A DNA stretch of 64,000 bases from Enhygromyxa salina (GTDB taxonomy: Bacteria > Myxococcota_A > Polyangia > Nannocystales > Nannocystaceae). A model generated the notes under the pieces. It made no database searches. It had not been told where the DNA came from and was given only the letters and a program-made list of their open reading frames with translations. This document shows, piece by piece, positions 27,570 to 37,247 of this stretch (positions within the stretch are counted from its first letter, which is position 1; the number at the start of each line of letters is the position of its first letter). Location of the stretch: NCBI RefSeq assembly GCF_000737335.2, contig NZ_JMCC02000007.1, forward strand, positions 60,405 through 124,404, written 5' to 3'. Position numbers and translations under genes: made by a program.

Positions 27570-28021
27570 GGTGACGGGCGGGAGGATACGGCAAAACCCG
27601 AGTACTTCGTCCCGTGCGGGCGCGGAGCTAGTCTGTGCGGATCTGGGCGGGATCCATGCTCATGCGAAGCCGGGTTCGCGGGAGTGCGAGCCCCGGGCGA
27701 GGTGAATGTGTGAAAAGTGTCATAACGAACCATGGGCGCGGGTTGTACGCGCTTCCGCGTCATGGACTTCGAGCACGACACGCCAGAATTCCGAACCAGT
27801 CGAGGTCCTCGCTCCGAGGTTTGGGACCGACTTGGCGACAGTCTCGATGACAGACGTAAGCTGGCATGGGTTGGGCAGTCGCGACGGTGGACGATCACCA
27901 CAACTAGACAGAAAACCGAAGAAATCCGGCAGTTTGTGACCCTCTGGATCCATGATTTTGGGCTTGCAGACGCGCCCGCTAGCAGGCGATGCTATGCGCT
28001 CCTAGACCCTGGAAGTCACAT
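27570..28021. other. Divergent intergenic region, 452 bases
   Basis: Between ilvE (minus) and the choice-of-anchor L lipoprotein (plus). It should hold both promoters. It is less G/C-biased than its neighbours in the second half (27,880-27,960). A 97-codon plus-strand frame crosses it, but has no recognisable features or codon bias. I see no RNA gene. Confidence 0.6.
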
Positions 28022-29410
28022 ATGAAGCGCACCTCGTTCGTCTCGATCACCACCCTGTCTCTCGTTCTCGCCGTCGGCTGTGCCGACGATACCGCCACCG
28101 ACGTCGGCCAAGACACCGGCGAAACCGCTACCTCGGGTGACGGTGATGGGGACGGCGACGGCGACGGCATGGAAGGCATGACCACCGACATGGGCGACGG
28201 CGATGGCGATCCCGCGACCACTGGCGACGGTGATGGTGATCCCAGCGGCGACGGCGATGGCGATCCTTCCGGCGACGGCGATGGTGATCCCTCCGGCGAC
28301 GGCGATGGCGATCCCAGTGGCGATGGCGACGGTGATCCAAGTGGCGACGGAGACGGCGACACCGCCGAGACCACCGACACCGACACGATGGGCACCACCG
28401 CAACCACCGGCAACAACAACTGCGAGGCGCCAGCGGACTACGTGGACTGTGACGGCGTCCCGGGCATGTTGACCAACAACCCGTTCGAGGCGATCGGCAT
28501 CAACTGCCCCGGTGGCGACGCGACCAACTCGATCCAGGCCGCCAACGCCGTGATGAACTCGAGCAACAACAACGCTTGGCGCGTTGCGGCTCAGTTCGGC
28601 ACGGCCGACGGCCCCAACTACAACGGCAAGTTGTGGGCGGCCAACACCATGGACTGGGTCAGCCCCAACGACGACTCGATCTCGCCGAACACCTCGACGG
28701 CGATCCTGATCCTCTCGACGGGCCTGGTCGCGCAGGCGAACGGCCAGGGCGTGGTCACGGAAGCCAACGGCTCGCAGGACGGCAACGGCGAGAACGGCAA
28801 CCAGGATGGGGGCGGGCTGCCTGCGCCGCTGTCCGCCAACCGGGGCTCGAACAACGGCCTGGGCGGCACGCCGTTCATGGACTGCGACCTGGTCAACGAC
28901 TGCTCCGACAGCCTGCATCAGCACTGGAACGTCAACGGGTGGAACAACCCCAACGACAAGCTCTGGATGCAGATGGACCTGACGGTGCCCGCCGAGACCG
29001 AAGGCTACATCTTCGACTTCGCGTACTTCTCGTCCGAGTTCCCGACCTACTACAACACCCAGTACAACGACCTGTTCATCGCCTGGTCGACCTCAGAGAG
29101 CTACACGGGCAACATCACCTTCGTCAACGACGCCCCGCTGACGATCACCTCGCTCGAGAACGCCAACGCGTTCCAGTACAAGGCCAACGCGCCGCAGCTC
29201 GCGGGCACCGGCTTCGAAGGTCACGCCGGCACGGGCTGGTTCGTCGCGCGTGGCTCCGCCACCCCCGGCGAGGTCTTCCAGCTGACCTTCTTCATCGCCG
29301 ACATGGCCGACAGCATCCTCGCCACTGGCGTGTTGCTGGATAACTTCCGCTGGGAGTGCGAAGGCTGCATCCCGAGCGAGGTCAACTCCTGCGGCATCCA
29401 GCCGCAGTAG
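28022..29410 (+). CDS. Choice-of-anchor-L-like lipoprotein with Gly-Asp linker
   Basis: A 462-residue surface lipoprotein. The lipobox is LVLAVGC (Cys about residue 20), followed by a linker of six eight-residue units (SGDGDGDP type). The ordered part starts at CEAPADYVDC. It contains the segment IFDFAYFSSEFPTY followed by YNDLFIAW, the pattern of the choice-of-anchor L domain found in many myxobacterial and marine bacterial surface proteins. Cys-rich ends (WECEGCIPSEVNSCG) suggest disulfides. The start ATG 28022 was chosen since it gives a proper signal peptide. A strong terminator follows 22 bases after the stop. The ligand is unknown. Confidence 0.85.
   Translation: MKRTSFVSITTLSLVLAVGCADDTATDVGQDTGETATSGDGDGDGDGDGMEGMTTDMGDGDGDPATTGDGDGDPSGDGDGDPSGDGDGDPSGDGDGDPSGDGDGDPSGDGDGDTAETTDTDTMGTTATTGNNNCEAPADYVDCDGVPGMLTNNPFEAIGINCPGGDATNSIQAANAVMNSSNNNAWRVAAQFGTADGPNYNGKLWAANTMDWVSPNDDSISPNTSTAILILSTGLVAQANGQGVVTEANGSQDGNGENGNQDGGGLPAPLSANRGSNNGLGGTPFMDCDLVNDCSDSLHQHWNVNGWNNPNDKLWMQMDLTVPAETEGYIFDFAYFSSEFPTYYNTQYNDLFIAWSTSESYTGNITFVNDAPLTITSLENANAFQYKANAPQLAGTGFEGHAGTGWFVARGSATPGEVFQLTFFIADMADSILATGVLLDNFRWECEGCIPSEVNSCGIQPQ
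28220..28363 (+). repeat. 24-base tandem repeats coding SGDGDGDP
   Basis: Six units of 24 bases encode TGDGDGDP, four SGDGDGDP and SGDGDGDT. The units differ at synonymous third positions. They form the linker between the lipid anchor and the folded domain. Confidence 0.9.
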
Positions 29411-29432
29411 TGCCGGTCTGCAACGAAACAAC

Positions 29433-29464
29433 GAAAACGGGCGGTCACTGACCGCCCGTTTTTT
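29433..29464 (+). terminator. Rho-independent terminator
   Basis: A 12-base stem (AAAACGGGCGGT / ACCGCCCGTTTT) with a five-base loop, followed by a run of T up to 29464. It terminates the choice-of-anchor L lipoprotein transcript. The A-run on the left arm also makes it usable for the convergent gene on the minus strand. Confidence 0.9.
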
Positions 29465-29501
29465 CGTGGTTCCTCATGGGGTTTTCATGGTTGGGGGGCG
29501 C

Positions 29502-32500
29502 TCAGTCGGCTCGCGTCAGCCCCTCGTGGCGCGCGAACAGGGCGAGGTCGCGTACGTCGACCGCGCCCCCGCCTGGGCTGACGAGCTCGACGCGGAGCTG
29601 GGCACGATCCCGATCCGGGCCGGGACGCCACACGATCGGTGGCGCGATCCAGCTGCCCGTGCGCATGGCGGGCGGCTCGATCGTGCCGATCCGCCGCTCG
29701 TTGGCATAGACATGCAGGGTCGCCCTGGCGTCCGTCGAGGTGCCGGCGAGGGTGACGAGCAGATCGAGCGGGCGCGGGCGGCCGAGCTCGCCCAGCGGCA
29801 GATCGATCGGGGCGAAGCTCAACGACATGCCAGCCGGCAGCCGCATCGCGAGCCCCGTGAGCGCGGGGGTGGGCGTGGTGCCGGGTCGGTAGCGCGAGAG
29901 GCTGCGGCCGGCGACCCAGGCGGTCGGCACGATCTCGTGGCCCAAGCTGTGCTCTGGCGCGATCGTGGTGAGCTCGATCTGGCTCGGGTCCAGCTCGAAC
30001 ACGCTGCTGCGCTCGCGGGGCAGCAGGTAGAGCGCGGCGACCCGGCCATGGGGGCAGTCGGTCGGGGCGCGCTGGGCCTCGGGTAGCTTGGCGCCGAGGA
30101 TCTCCACGGTCAGCGTGTCGCTGGCGGTCTCGCTGGGCAGCGCGAGCGGGATCGGTGCGGGCCCGAGCGTGGCGCGGGCGTGGCCAGGCAGACCCGGAGG
30201 TGGCTCGAGCGCCACGGGGACGCCGTCGATCGTGAGCGACCAGCTTGGCACCCGCGCGGACGAGCGTGGGTTGACGTCAGCTGCGACCACGACCACGTGG
30301 GCAGGCCAGGCCGAGCGCGGGATCACCAGCTTCAAGGGGCGGTCGGGCGAGACGCAGGTGCGGCCGTCATCGTGGAGGCCGCCGCGGATCGACTGGGCAG
30401 CGATCTCGCGGCCGAACCCCGCCGCCCCGCGCTCGAACGAGACACGCTCGATCCGGGCGAGCGCGGCAGGATCGACGGCCAGCCGCAGCAAGCCCATGCG
30501 CAGCTCGTGGCGCGCGACTCGAGTGGGGAGCTGATCCGGTATCGGCGTCAGCGCGTGGACGAACAGCTCGAGCAGCGAGGCCCGCTCGACCACGAACGGC
30601 GCCCACAGCTGCTCGTCAAGCAGGGCCACGCGGGTGCCGTCTTCGCGGGTGTGCTGGTGGGCGGCCTCGTTGACCAGCAAGAACACGGGCGGCGGGGCTT
30701 GGCCGCGGCGCGCCGGGCCAGCGACGAGCAGCTCCCAGGCGCTGATCCACGCGTCCTCGCGGGTGCGGTAGGGCAGCACCGTGACGCCGTGGGCCATGGC
30801 CAGCGCGCCACCAACTTGGTTGTGGGTGTGGCCGTTGTGCCAGCCCTCGCCGCCCGCGATCACGACGGCGTCCGCGGGCAGTCGCGCGGCGAGCCACGCT
30901 CGCGCCTCGCCGGCCGCAGCGTGCTCGCGCAGGCGCAGCTGCGGGTAGCGAACCAGCGGCCCGGCGACCGACCCCAGCAACCCGAGCGCCGCGACGGCAC
31001 CGACTACCCAGGCGATCCGGGTGCGGGCCCGCTTGGGCGATCCGCTTGGGCCCGCGAGCTGCTGGACCCCAAACGCGATCGCGGCCGTGGCCGCCAACGC
31101 GGCGGCAGGGAGCAGCTCCGGGACCAAGTAGCGGCCGTAGTAGAAGAACGTGAGGGTGGGCAGCTGGCGCGGCGCGTAGAGCATCGCGGTGACCGGCACG
31201 ATGGCCGCGAGCGCGACCAAGTAGATCTGATCCGGCCGCGGTCGCCAGCGGCGGGCAACGAGGATCACGCCAGCGCCCGCGAGCACCAACAGCGGCGCGC
31301 CAAGCAGGATCGGCGCCGCGTCGAGCCGGCTGTAGGGGCGTCCCTCGGGCGCCGCGCCCCGCAGTGACCACCACAGGCCGAACGCCGCGAAGCAGGCCAG
31401 CGCGAGCCACCTGGGCAGCGACGCGAGCAGGCGGGCGGCCTCGAGCTCGCGTAGCTCGAAGTCGACGACGATCCACGCGAGCGCAGCGAACACGGCCAAG
31501 GTCACCAGCGACGCGGGTCCCAGGCCAACGTTGGGGAGCTGGCGAAGCAGCTCGTCATGGACATAGGGGTAGCTGCTCGCGGCGTGCAGGATCACGCTGG
31601 CCAGCAGCGCGCCAAGCACCAAGTGCGCCGCCCACCTGCTCGAGTCGCGCGCGCGCGGCCGCAGCCACACCAGCGCGAGCACGACCGGCAACACGATCAA
31701 CGCGTTGCCCCGCACGAACGCGCACAACCCCAGGCAGCCGGCGACCCACCACGCGCCGCCGCGCTCGACCCCATCGCGCATGCGCAGCGCGGCCAGCACG
31801 GCCGCCCACTCGAACAGCGCCATCGGGTTCTCGCTCAGCGGCGTGCGTGCCGTCCAGATCGCCAAGGGTGAGGCTGCGATCAGAGCAAGAGCCAGCGCCG
31901 CCCAAGGTCCGCGCGGCCACAGCCGTCGCGCGCAGCAGGCCAGCGCCAGCAGCCACAGGCCACCGATCCAAGTGAGCGTGAAGTACAGCCGCCCCGGTCC
32001 GAGCGCGGCCTCGCTCACCGCGAGCAGCATCGGGTGGAGGTGAAAAAATTGGGGGATGACCTCGCCGCGCTCGCGGTCGCCAAGGTACGCGCCCGGTCGG
32101 TACGCGCCGTCGTAGCGATCCCGTCGCCAGGGATCGTTGCTCGTTGGATACAGCCCCAGCAGATCGAGCGCGCCGGCCGGAGTCGCGTAGCCATCGAGCT
32201 CGTCACCCGCGGCAGCCAGCACCGGATCGGTCCAGCCGAGTGCGCCCGTGCGCGCGCTCAGCTCGGCCCGCAGCACGTAGGTGCCTTGATCGCGCCCAGC
32301 CAAGGCGGCGGGGATCGTGGGTTGGCGCAGGCCGATCCCACCCGCGACGATCACCAGCAAGATCAGCGTGTGCCCGAGCGAGGTCGGCCGCTCGGCTGCA
32401 GGTGCGCGCTCGCGCTCGAGCGTCCACGGCCAGCAAGCCAGCGCCAAGCCTGCGCAGGCGAGGCTCAGTCCGTGCGGCCCAAACCACCCACACCAGGCCA

Positions 32501-32648
32501 GCGCGGTGGCGGTGACCCCCACCAGCCCAACATGGATCGCCAGCGCCAACACCAGATCGTCGAGCTCGAGCCGCGCACGCCGACGTCGCCGACGAGCGAC
32601 CAGGCTCAGCAGCAAGCCGATCAGCGCGGCGATCAGCGCGAGGGACAT
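29502..32648 (-). CDS. Large GT39/ArnT-like integral membrane protein
   Basis: A 1048-residue membrane protein. The first 550 residues contain many hydrophobic helices and the segment ALAGRDQGTYVLRAELSA, with Asp-Gln in the first periplasmic loop. This resembles the loop with the catalytic acid of PMT/ArnT-type (GT39/GT83) lipid-linked-sugar transferases. The remaining 450 residues are soluble, beta-rich and presumably periplasmic, with no recognisable domain. The protein could transfer sugars from a polyprenyl donor to an envelope target. It ends beyond the terminator at 29433 and is convergent with the lipoprotein gene. The substrate is unknown. Confidence 0.75.
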   Translation of the reverse strand: MSLALIAALIGLLLSLVARRRRRRARLELDDLVLALAIHVGLVGVTATALAWCGWFGPHGLSLACAGLALACWPWTLERERAPAAERPTSLGHTLILLVIVAGGIGLRQPTIPAALAGRDQGTYVLRAELSARTGALGWTDPVLAAAGDELDGYATPAGALDLLGLYPTSNDPWRRDRYDGAYRPGAYLGDRERGEVIPQFFHLHPMLLAVSEAALGPGRLYFTLTWIGGLWLLALACCARRLWPRGPWAALALALIAASPLAIWTARTPLSENPMALFEWAAVLAALRMRDGVERGGAWWVAGCLGLCAFVRGNALIVLPVVLALVWLRPRARDSSRWAAHLVLGALLASVILHAASSYPYVHDELLRQLPNVGLGPASLVTLAVFAALAWIVVDFELRELEAARLLASLPRWLALACFAAFGLWWSLRGAAPEGRPYSRLDAAPILLGAPLLVLAGAGVILVARRWRPRPDQIYLVALAAIVPVTAMLYAPRQLPTLTFFYYGRYLVPELLPAAALAATAAIAFGVQQLAGPSGSPKRARTRIAWVVGAVAALGLLGSVAGPLVRYPQLRLREHAAAGEARAWLAARLPADAVVIAGGEGWHNGHTHNQVGGALAMAHGVTVLPYRTREDAWISAWELLVAGPARRGQAPPPVFLLVNEAAHQHTREDGTRVALLDEQLWAPFVVERASLLELFVHALTPIPDQLPTRVARHELRMGLLRLAVDPAALARIERVSFERGAAGFGREIAAQSIRGGLHDDGRTCVSPDRPLKLVIPRSAWPAHVVVVAADVNPRSSARVPSWSLTIDGVPVALEPPPGLPGHARATLGPAPIPLALPSETASDTLTVEILGAKLPEAQRAPTDCPHGRVAALYLLPRERSSVFELDPSQIELTTIAPEHSLGHEIVPTAWVAGRSLSRYRPGTTPTPALTGLAMRLPAGMSLSFAPIDLPLGELGRPRPLDLLVTLAGTSTDARATLHVYANERRIGTIEPPAMRTGSWIAPPIVWRPGPDRDRAQLRVELVSPGGGAVDVRDLALFARHEGLTRAD

Positions 32649-32840
32649 CGCCGCGACGATACGACGCGACCCGTCGGCCCCCGAGCGATTTCGTGCCGCG
32701 CGAGATATCCACCCCGCGGGCCTGGACCCGCGGTCTGGCGTCTACGAACGCGTCCGCAAGCGGGCGAGAAGCGCTCGCCCGAGCTGAATACGAGGCCGCT
32801 CGCGCTGGTGTCGACAGCGGTGACAAGGCACAATGCGATC

Positions 32841-33320
32841 GTGCCCGAGTTCGCCGTCCGGCTCGAAGACGAAGCTCTATTTGTCGTGCCTGGCTCGGGC
32901 GCGCTGTGGGTCTACGACTTCGGCAACAAGACCAAGGTCCTGCGTGACGCGAACGAGGGCAACTCGGGCCCGGTGTTTCAGGTCGCGCAGGCGACCGTCG
33001 CCAGCATGAAGCTGTTCTTGGTGCTGCCGACCTTCGCGGCGGCCACACTGGTGGAGCAAGATCGGATCTTCTCCATGCTCGCGGAGCACGATCCCGGTCG
33101 CCCGGTCGCGTTGGTCGTCGAGCAATCCGAGGGTCGGGTGGTGATCGTCGCGGGTGTCGCGGATCTCGTCGGCCCGGCGGCAGCTGCGGCTGCGGTCGTG
33201 CGCACCTGCTGGGAGTGGGACGAGTCGCCAGGTTTCTCCATTGTGGTCGATCAGCGCGATCACTTCGTCACCGTCAAGCACGACGGTGAAGCCTGGCAGG
33301 CAACCGTCCAGAGCGAGTGA
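32841..33320 (+). CDS. Hypothetical soluble protein, 159 residues
   Basis: I do not recognise this protein. GTG 32841 begins a compact sequence (PEFAVRLEDEALFVVPGSG) with regular strands and helices and no signal peptide or membrane segment. The frame is open upstream to 32034, but that part lies antisense to the membrane protein gene and is Arg/Gln-rich. There is a 192-base gap from the divergent membrane protein gene, enough for a promoter. Normal codon bias supports it as a real gene. Confidence 0.65.
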   Translation: MPEFAVRLEDEALFVVPGSGALWVYDFGNKTKVLRDANEGNSGPVFQVAQATVASMKLFLVLPTFAAATLVEQDRIFSMLAEHDPGRPVALVVEQSEGRVVIVAGVADLVGPAAAAAAVVRTCWEWDESPGFSIVVDQRDHFVTVKHDGEAWQATVQSE

Positions 33321-33628
33321 GTTGATCGTCCCGCGGTCCACCGTGGGCTGCGCCAGCACCCGCCGCTTGGCTTTCTTCAGCTCGAGCGAGGGCTCCTCGC
33401 CGTCTTGCAGATGCCGTCGCGGACGGGCTCACCCTGGGCAGTGGGTCGCTTGGCTCTACACCGGTGACCGCGCGTGGCCACCAACTAATTGTGTAATTGA
33501 GGTGAGCGACGGGTTACATATTAGTGACGAGAGGCACATTTCGCGGTGCATCGCGGCCGCTGAGTCCTTGACGACGCGCCGCAAGAATGGCGTCGAGATC
33601 ATCGACCCAACCTGACCTGACCTTCGCC
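33321..33628. other. Intergenic region upstream of phosphate operon, 308 bases
   Basis: Contains a more A/T-rich patch at about 33,482-33,545 in an otherwise G/C-rich gap. The patch holds the promoter candidate listed separately. The first 150 bases show no gene-like features. Confidence 0.6.
33497..33524 (+). promoter_or_regulatory. Candidate sigma-70-like promoter
   Basis: TTGAGG, a 16-base spacer and TATTAG lie about 105 bases before the start of the three-gene phosphate/polyphosphate operon, in the only A/T-rich patch of the gap. Similarity to the -35/-10 consensus is moderate. Confidence 0.3.
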
Positions 33629-34393
33629 ATGACCAAGATCATCTTGTTTCCCAAGACCATGTTCGCGATCTCTCTGCTCGCGCTGCCCCTCGCTCTAGTG
33701 GCGTGTGGCCAGGCATCGCCGCCCGGCGACGAAACCCCCACGGAAAGCTCATCATCCGAGGAGTCCTCGGACACTGGCTCGGTCGGCGAGGACGGCAGCC
33801 TGTACCCGCTCGTCGACGGCGCGACTTGGACCTACCTGGCCTCGACCAGCACCGGGCAGATCCTGGGCATGGAGATCGTCGAGGCCACCGAGATCACCTG
33901 GGAGGGCGGGCCCGCGTGGGTGTTGTCCGACAACCCCGACGACCTTGGCGAGTGGACCGAGAGCACGATCGTGCGAACCGGCACGGCGGCGGCGCGCGTG
34001 CACAAGGAGATCAAGGACGCAAGCGGGACCACCATGATCGTCGACTACGATCCCGGGTTTTTGCGCGCCGACGACAAGTGGGACACGGTCGGCTTCATCG
34101 AAGAGATCCTCTACGATCGCAACGAGACCGACGGGGCCGGGCTCAACCCCAAGTACGAGCCGCGCGGGCACAGCTACGAGGTGCTGGCCATCAACGAGTC
34201 CGTGACGGTGCCAGCGGGGACCTTCAACTGCATCAAGATCGAGCGGATCCGAACGGTCGGGACCACGGCGGGCGAGCGCGTGCTGTTTTGGAACGCCCCG
34301 GGGATCGGCAAGGTCCGCGAAGAGCGACCCGCCGAAGGCCGCGTCGAAGAGCTGGCGAGCGTCTCGATCCCGGGAGGAGCCAACTTTCCATGA
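33629..34393 (+). CDS. Lipoprotein of unknown function
   Basis: A 254-residue lipoprotein with a signal peptide ending in LALVACGQ. A Ser/Glu-rich linker follows, then a globular domain that opens with YPLVDGATWTYLAS and includes YEPRGHSYEVLAINESVTVP and AGTFNCIKIE. The pattern P-L-x-x-G-x-x-W-x-Y ... VPAGTF-C-x-x-x occurs in many myxobacterial lipoproteins of unknown role. Its ATG was placed at 33629. An in-frame ATG at 33659 would give an equally good signal peptide. The stop overlaps the next start by four bases (ATGA), so it belongs to the phosphate operon. Confidence 0.8.
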   Translation: MTKIILFPKTMFAISLLALPLALVACGQASPPGDETPTESSSSEESSDTGSVGEDGSLYPLVDGATWTYLASTSTGQILGMEIVEATEITWEGGPAWVLSDNPDDLGEWTESTIVRTGTAAARVHKEIKDASGTTMIVDYDPGFLRADDKWDTVGFIEEILYDRNETDGAGLNPKYEPRGHSYEVLAINESVTVPAGTFNCIKIERIRTVGTTAGERVLFWNAPGIGKVREERPAEGRVEELASVSIPGGANFP

Positions 34394-35286
34394 CGTCTTC
34401 GGTGGCTTCGGCTGACGTGCGCAATGACGCGCTGATCTTCGCGGATCGCGTGGAGGACAAGTACTTCTTGGCCCCTGCGCAGGCGCGAGCGTTCGTCGAC
34501 GGCGTCACCAAGCAGATCGGCGAGCACAGGTTCCGAGGCGACAACGCCAACACCTTGCCGCGGCCGGTCCACTACGTCACGACCTTGTACTTCGACTCGC
34601 AGACGCGGGAGATCGCCCGCGCGTGTGAGCGCGGCGACGACAACGTCAAGCTGCGCGCGCGCGAGTACTACGACGAGCACCCCGACTTGACCGAGGTCGT
34701 GACCTCGCGCTCGGGCGTGATCCGCCGCGAGCCGCTGGTGTGGTTGGAGGTCAAGGCCCGCGTCGGTGCCAGCACCCGCAAGGTTCGGTTCTCGCTGCCA
34801 TCGGACGAGGTCAGCCGGTTCTTGTCGGACGGTGTGATCAGCGAACAGACCCTCGCGCAGCAGCGCTCGAATTGGGGGCCCGACGCGGATCAGGTGCTCG
34901 AGCAGATCGCCCAGCTCTGCACCCAGACCGAGGGGCCGCTGCGGCCGGACTGCTTGGCGCACTATCGGCGCCGCGCGTGGCAGGATCCAAGCGGGAGCAT
35001 GCGGATCACCCTGGACACGCGGCTGGGGTTCTATCGGGCGCCGGCCGACATGTTCAACAGGTCCGGTGAGCCCGGCGGGATCAGCGAGCACACCTCGCTG
35101 CGCGAGCTCGTCAGCGGGCCGCCGATCACCCGCCTGTCGCAGTACCTCGTCGAGCTCAAGCTGCGCGGGGCCCAGCCCGAGTGGCTGCGGGCCCTGGTCA
35201 GCGCGACCCAGCTCGAGCCTGCGCGGGTCGGCCAGCGCACCTTCAGCAAATTCCTCGCGGCCTCACACGCGGTCCACCAGACATGA
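34390..35286 (+). CDS. VTC-domain (polyphosphate polymerase-like) protein
   Basis: A 298-residue protein of the VTC family, a triphosphate-tunnel fold that in yeast Vtc4 polymerises polyphosphate from ATP. The N-terminal strand is VEDKYFLAPAQA. Further tunnel strands with alternating charged residues are YVTTLYFDS, VKLRAREYY, VWLEVKAR and LDTRLGFYRA, with late YLVELKLRG. Bacterial VTC proteins have been linked to polyphosphate or related chemistry, but activity is not proven for most. It starts inside the stop of the lipoprotein gene and its own stop overlaps the start of the Na/Pi transporter gene, so it should be coupled to phosphate import. Confidence 0.87.
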   Translation: MTSSVASADVRNDALIFADRVEDKYFLAPAQARAFVDGVTKQIGEHRFRGDNANTLPRPVHYVTTLYFDSQTREIARACERGDDNVKLRAREYYDEHPDLTEVVTSRSGVIRREPLVWLEVKARVGASTRKVRFSLPSDEVSRFLSDGVISEQTLAQQRSNWGPDADQVLEQIAQLCTQTEGPLRPDCLAHYRRRAWQDPSGSMRITLDTRLGFYRAPADMFNRSGEPGGISEHTSLRELVSGPPITRLSQYLVELKLRGAQPEWLRALVSATQLEPARVGQRTFSKFLAASHAVHQT

Positions 35287-37247
35287 TCAGCACCAAAGCA
35301 CGCAAGAGAGCTCTGGGGATCATCCTCTCGCTGCTGCTCGTCGGCATTTACGGGCTGGTGTCGTGGATCGAGGCCGAGCAGCCCGACGCGGCGGCGGACG
35401 TGCGGATCCCGCTGGGTCGCAAGCCCCGGATCGTCGACGTGCAGCCCTCGTCGGCGCCGCCCGGGGGCACGATCGTCGTCCACTTCGTGTCGGAGGTCGA
35501 GTCGCGCGAGGATGTGTTCGGGGTCGTCGATGGCGTGAAGGTCACCCCGCTCGACGTGCGCGGCGACGAAGTGGTGCTGCGCCTGCCTGACGTGGCCCAT
35601 GGCACGGCGGATCTGCGGATCTCGCTCGACGGCCGCAAGAGCCCGCCGCGGCCGCTGCCGATCGAAGCGCCCAACTACCTCAAGACCCTTCGCAACGTCG
35701 TGGGTGGGCTCGCGCTCGTCTTGCTTGGGCTGCTGACCTTGACCCGGGCGTTTCGCCATCGCGCCGGGGCAACGCTGCGTCGGCGGGTGGGGGGGCTCAC
35801 CCGTTCCATCCGGCGCAGCGCGAGCTTTGGCGCGGCGCTCGGAGGTGTCACGCAGACCTCGACGCTGGCGGCTGCGCTCGCGCTGCCCTCGGCCGAGCGG
35901 CGCTTGCTCAGCTTCTCGTCGGCCGTCGTGTTGGTCCTCGCGGCGCACGTTGGGGCGGTCGTGGTTGGGTCCGTGCTGCCGCTCGCGGCCTCGCGCGAGG
36001 CGCCCTTGGTGATCGCGGTTGGGGTGATCTTGCGGCTCACCGCGACCGAGCAGCGCGGCCGCTCGACCGCCAAGATCGTCACGGGTGTGGGCCTGCTCTT
36101 GTACGGCGCGCACATGCTGCGCTCGGGCTTTGCACCCCTCGCCGAGCAGCCCTCGGTGTTGCTCGAGCTGCGCCACCTCGACGTCGGCTCGTTCACGGGT
36201 CTGCTGCTGGCAGCGGCGTTCGGTGCGTTCGCGGCGTTCGTGACCCAAGGCCCCGGCGTGGTGTTCGTGTTGGTGCTCAGCGTCAGTCAGGCAACGAGCT
36301 TCTTGAGCATCGACCAGGCCCTGGCGATCTTGGTTGGGACCTCGCTCGCGTCGGCGCTCAGCACCACGCTGGTGAGCTGGCCGCTGGGTCGGACCTCGCG
36401 GCAGATCGCCCTCGCCCACGCGATCCTCGCAGCTGTCACGGTCGTGGTCATGTGGCTGATGCTGCCGTGGCTGCCGGAGCTCGTGGCCACGCTGCTCAAC
36501 AGCAACCCCGACAAGCTCGATCGAGGCAAGAAGCTGCTGCACCCCAACGTCGGGATCCATCTGGCGGTCGGCTTCATCGTCATGCAGAGCGTCGCCACGC
36601 TGGCCGTGCTCCCGGTGGTCACGCGTCTGAGCAGGCTGCTGCGCCCCGCCTACGCGCGCTCGGCCACCAAGGAGATCGGCCCGTCCTTGCAGCCGATCAG
36701 CGTGGTCTTGATCGAGCAAAAGCGTGCGCTCGAGCAGATGCAGGCCGTGCTCGGGGGCGATCCAGACGCGCCAGCCGAGCTCGAGCGTCACCTCGAGCGC
36801 GCCCGCGATCTGGCCGACGCCCACCTCGCCAAGGCCAGCGCGGGCTCAACGGACACCGACACCTTGGTCTCGATCCTGTCGGTCGCGCAGTCGATGGAGC
36901 AGGTCCGCTACACGGTCGAGCGCGCGGCCCGACGCGGCGTCCGGCTCGAGGGCGAGGGCGGGCGGTTCATCGCCGAGCTCTACGGCCTGCTGCTCGCCGG
37001 CCTCGATGACGCGACCACCCTGATCGGTGGTGGCGGTGGGCCCGAGATCGATGACCTGCGCGCGCGGGAGATCCAGATCAACGCGACCGAGGCGGCCTTG
37101 CGCGAGTATCTGCGGGCGCAGATCGAGGCCGGAGACGACGCCAACTCGGCGAACCTGCTGCGCTTGGCGGAGTTGGCCAACGGCTACGAGACCGTTGGCA
37201 ACCAGCTCTACCGATTGGGGCTCGGGCTGGTCCCCGAAGACTTCTGA
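35283..37247 (+). CDS. IPT-like domain fused to Na+/phosphate symporter with PhoU-like tail
   Basis: A 654-residue membrane protein. After an N-terminal helix (about 10-25) comes an 80-residue extracytoplasmic module starting IVDVQPSSAPPGGTIVVHF, like IPT/TIG domains. A membrane domain of NptA/PNaS type follows (about 135-465), with two inverted-repeat-like stretches: FGAALGGVTQTSTLAAALALP and FAAFVTQGPGVVFVLVLS, where Q-T-S/Q-G-P stand in for the QSS repeats. The last 190 residues are a helical PhoU-like region. Predicted to import phosphate with sodium. The ATG overlaps the VTC stop (ATGA). The 3' end overlaps the convergent acyltransferase gene by 40 bases. Confidence 0.83.
   Translation: MISTKARKRALGIILSLLLVGIYGLVSWIEAEQPDAAADVRIPLGRKPRIVDVQPSSAPPGGTIVVHFVSEVESREDVFGVVDGVKVTPLDVRGDEVVLRLPDVAHGTADLRISLDGRKSPPRPLPIEAPNYLKTLRNVVGGLALVLLGLLTLTRAFRHRAGATLRRRVGGLTRSIRRSASFGAALGGVTQTSTLAAALALPSAERRLLSFSSAVVLVLAAHVGAVVVGSVLPLAASREAPLVIAVGVILRLTATEQRGRSTAKIVTGVGLLLYGAHMLRSGFAPLAEQPSVLLELRHLDVGSFTGLLLAAAFGAFAAFVTQGPGVVFVLVLSVSQATSFLSIDQALAILVGTSLASALSTTLVSWPLGRTSRQIALAHAILAAVTVVVMWLMLPWLPELVATLLNSNPDKLDRGKKLLHPNVGIHLAVGFIVMQSVATLAVLPVVTRLSRLLRPAYARSATKEIGPSLQPISVVLIEQKRALEQMQAVLGGDPDAPAELERHLERARDLADAHLAKASAGSTDTDTLVSILSVAQSMEQVRYTVERAARRGVRLEGEGGRFIAELYGLLLAGLDDATTLIGGGGGPEIDDLRAREIQINATEAALREYLRAQIEAGDDANSANLLRLAELANGYETVGNQLYRLGLGLVPEDF

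Noticed and set aside
27732..28025. 97-codon frame before the choice-of-anchor L gene
   Set aside because: No start signal, motif or codon bias; it runs into the lipoprotein start.
28220..28363. Regular repeats that could suggest a CRISPR array
   Set aside because: They are in-frame coding repeats without spacers; the same holds for the tracts at 16,446 and 22,586.
32034..32840. Upstream extension of the 159-residue hypothetical protein
   Set aside because: It is antisense to the GT39-like gene and has no protein-like features.
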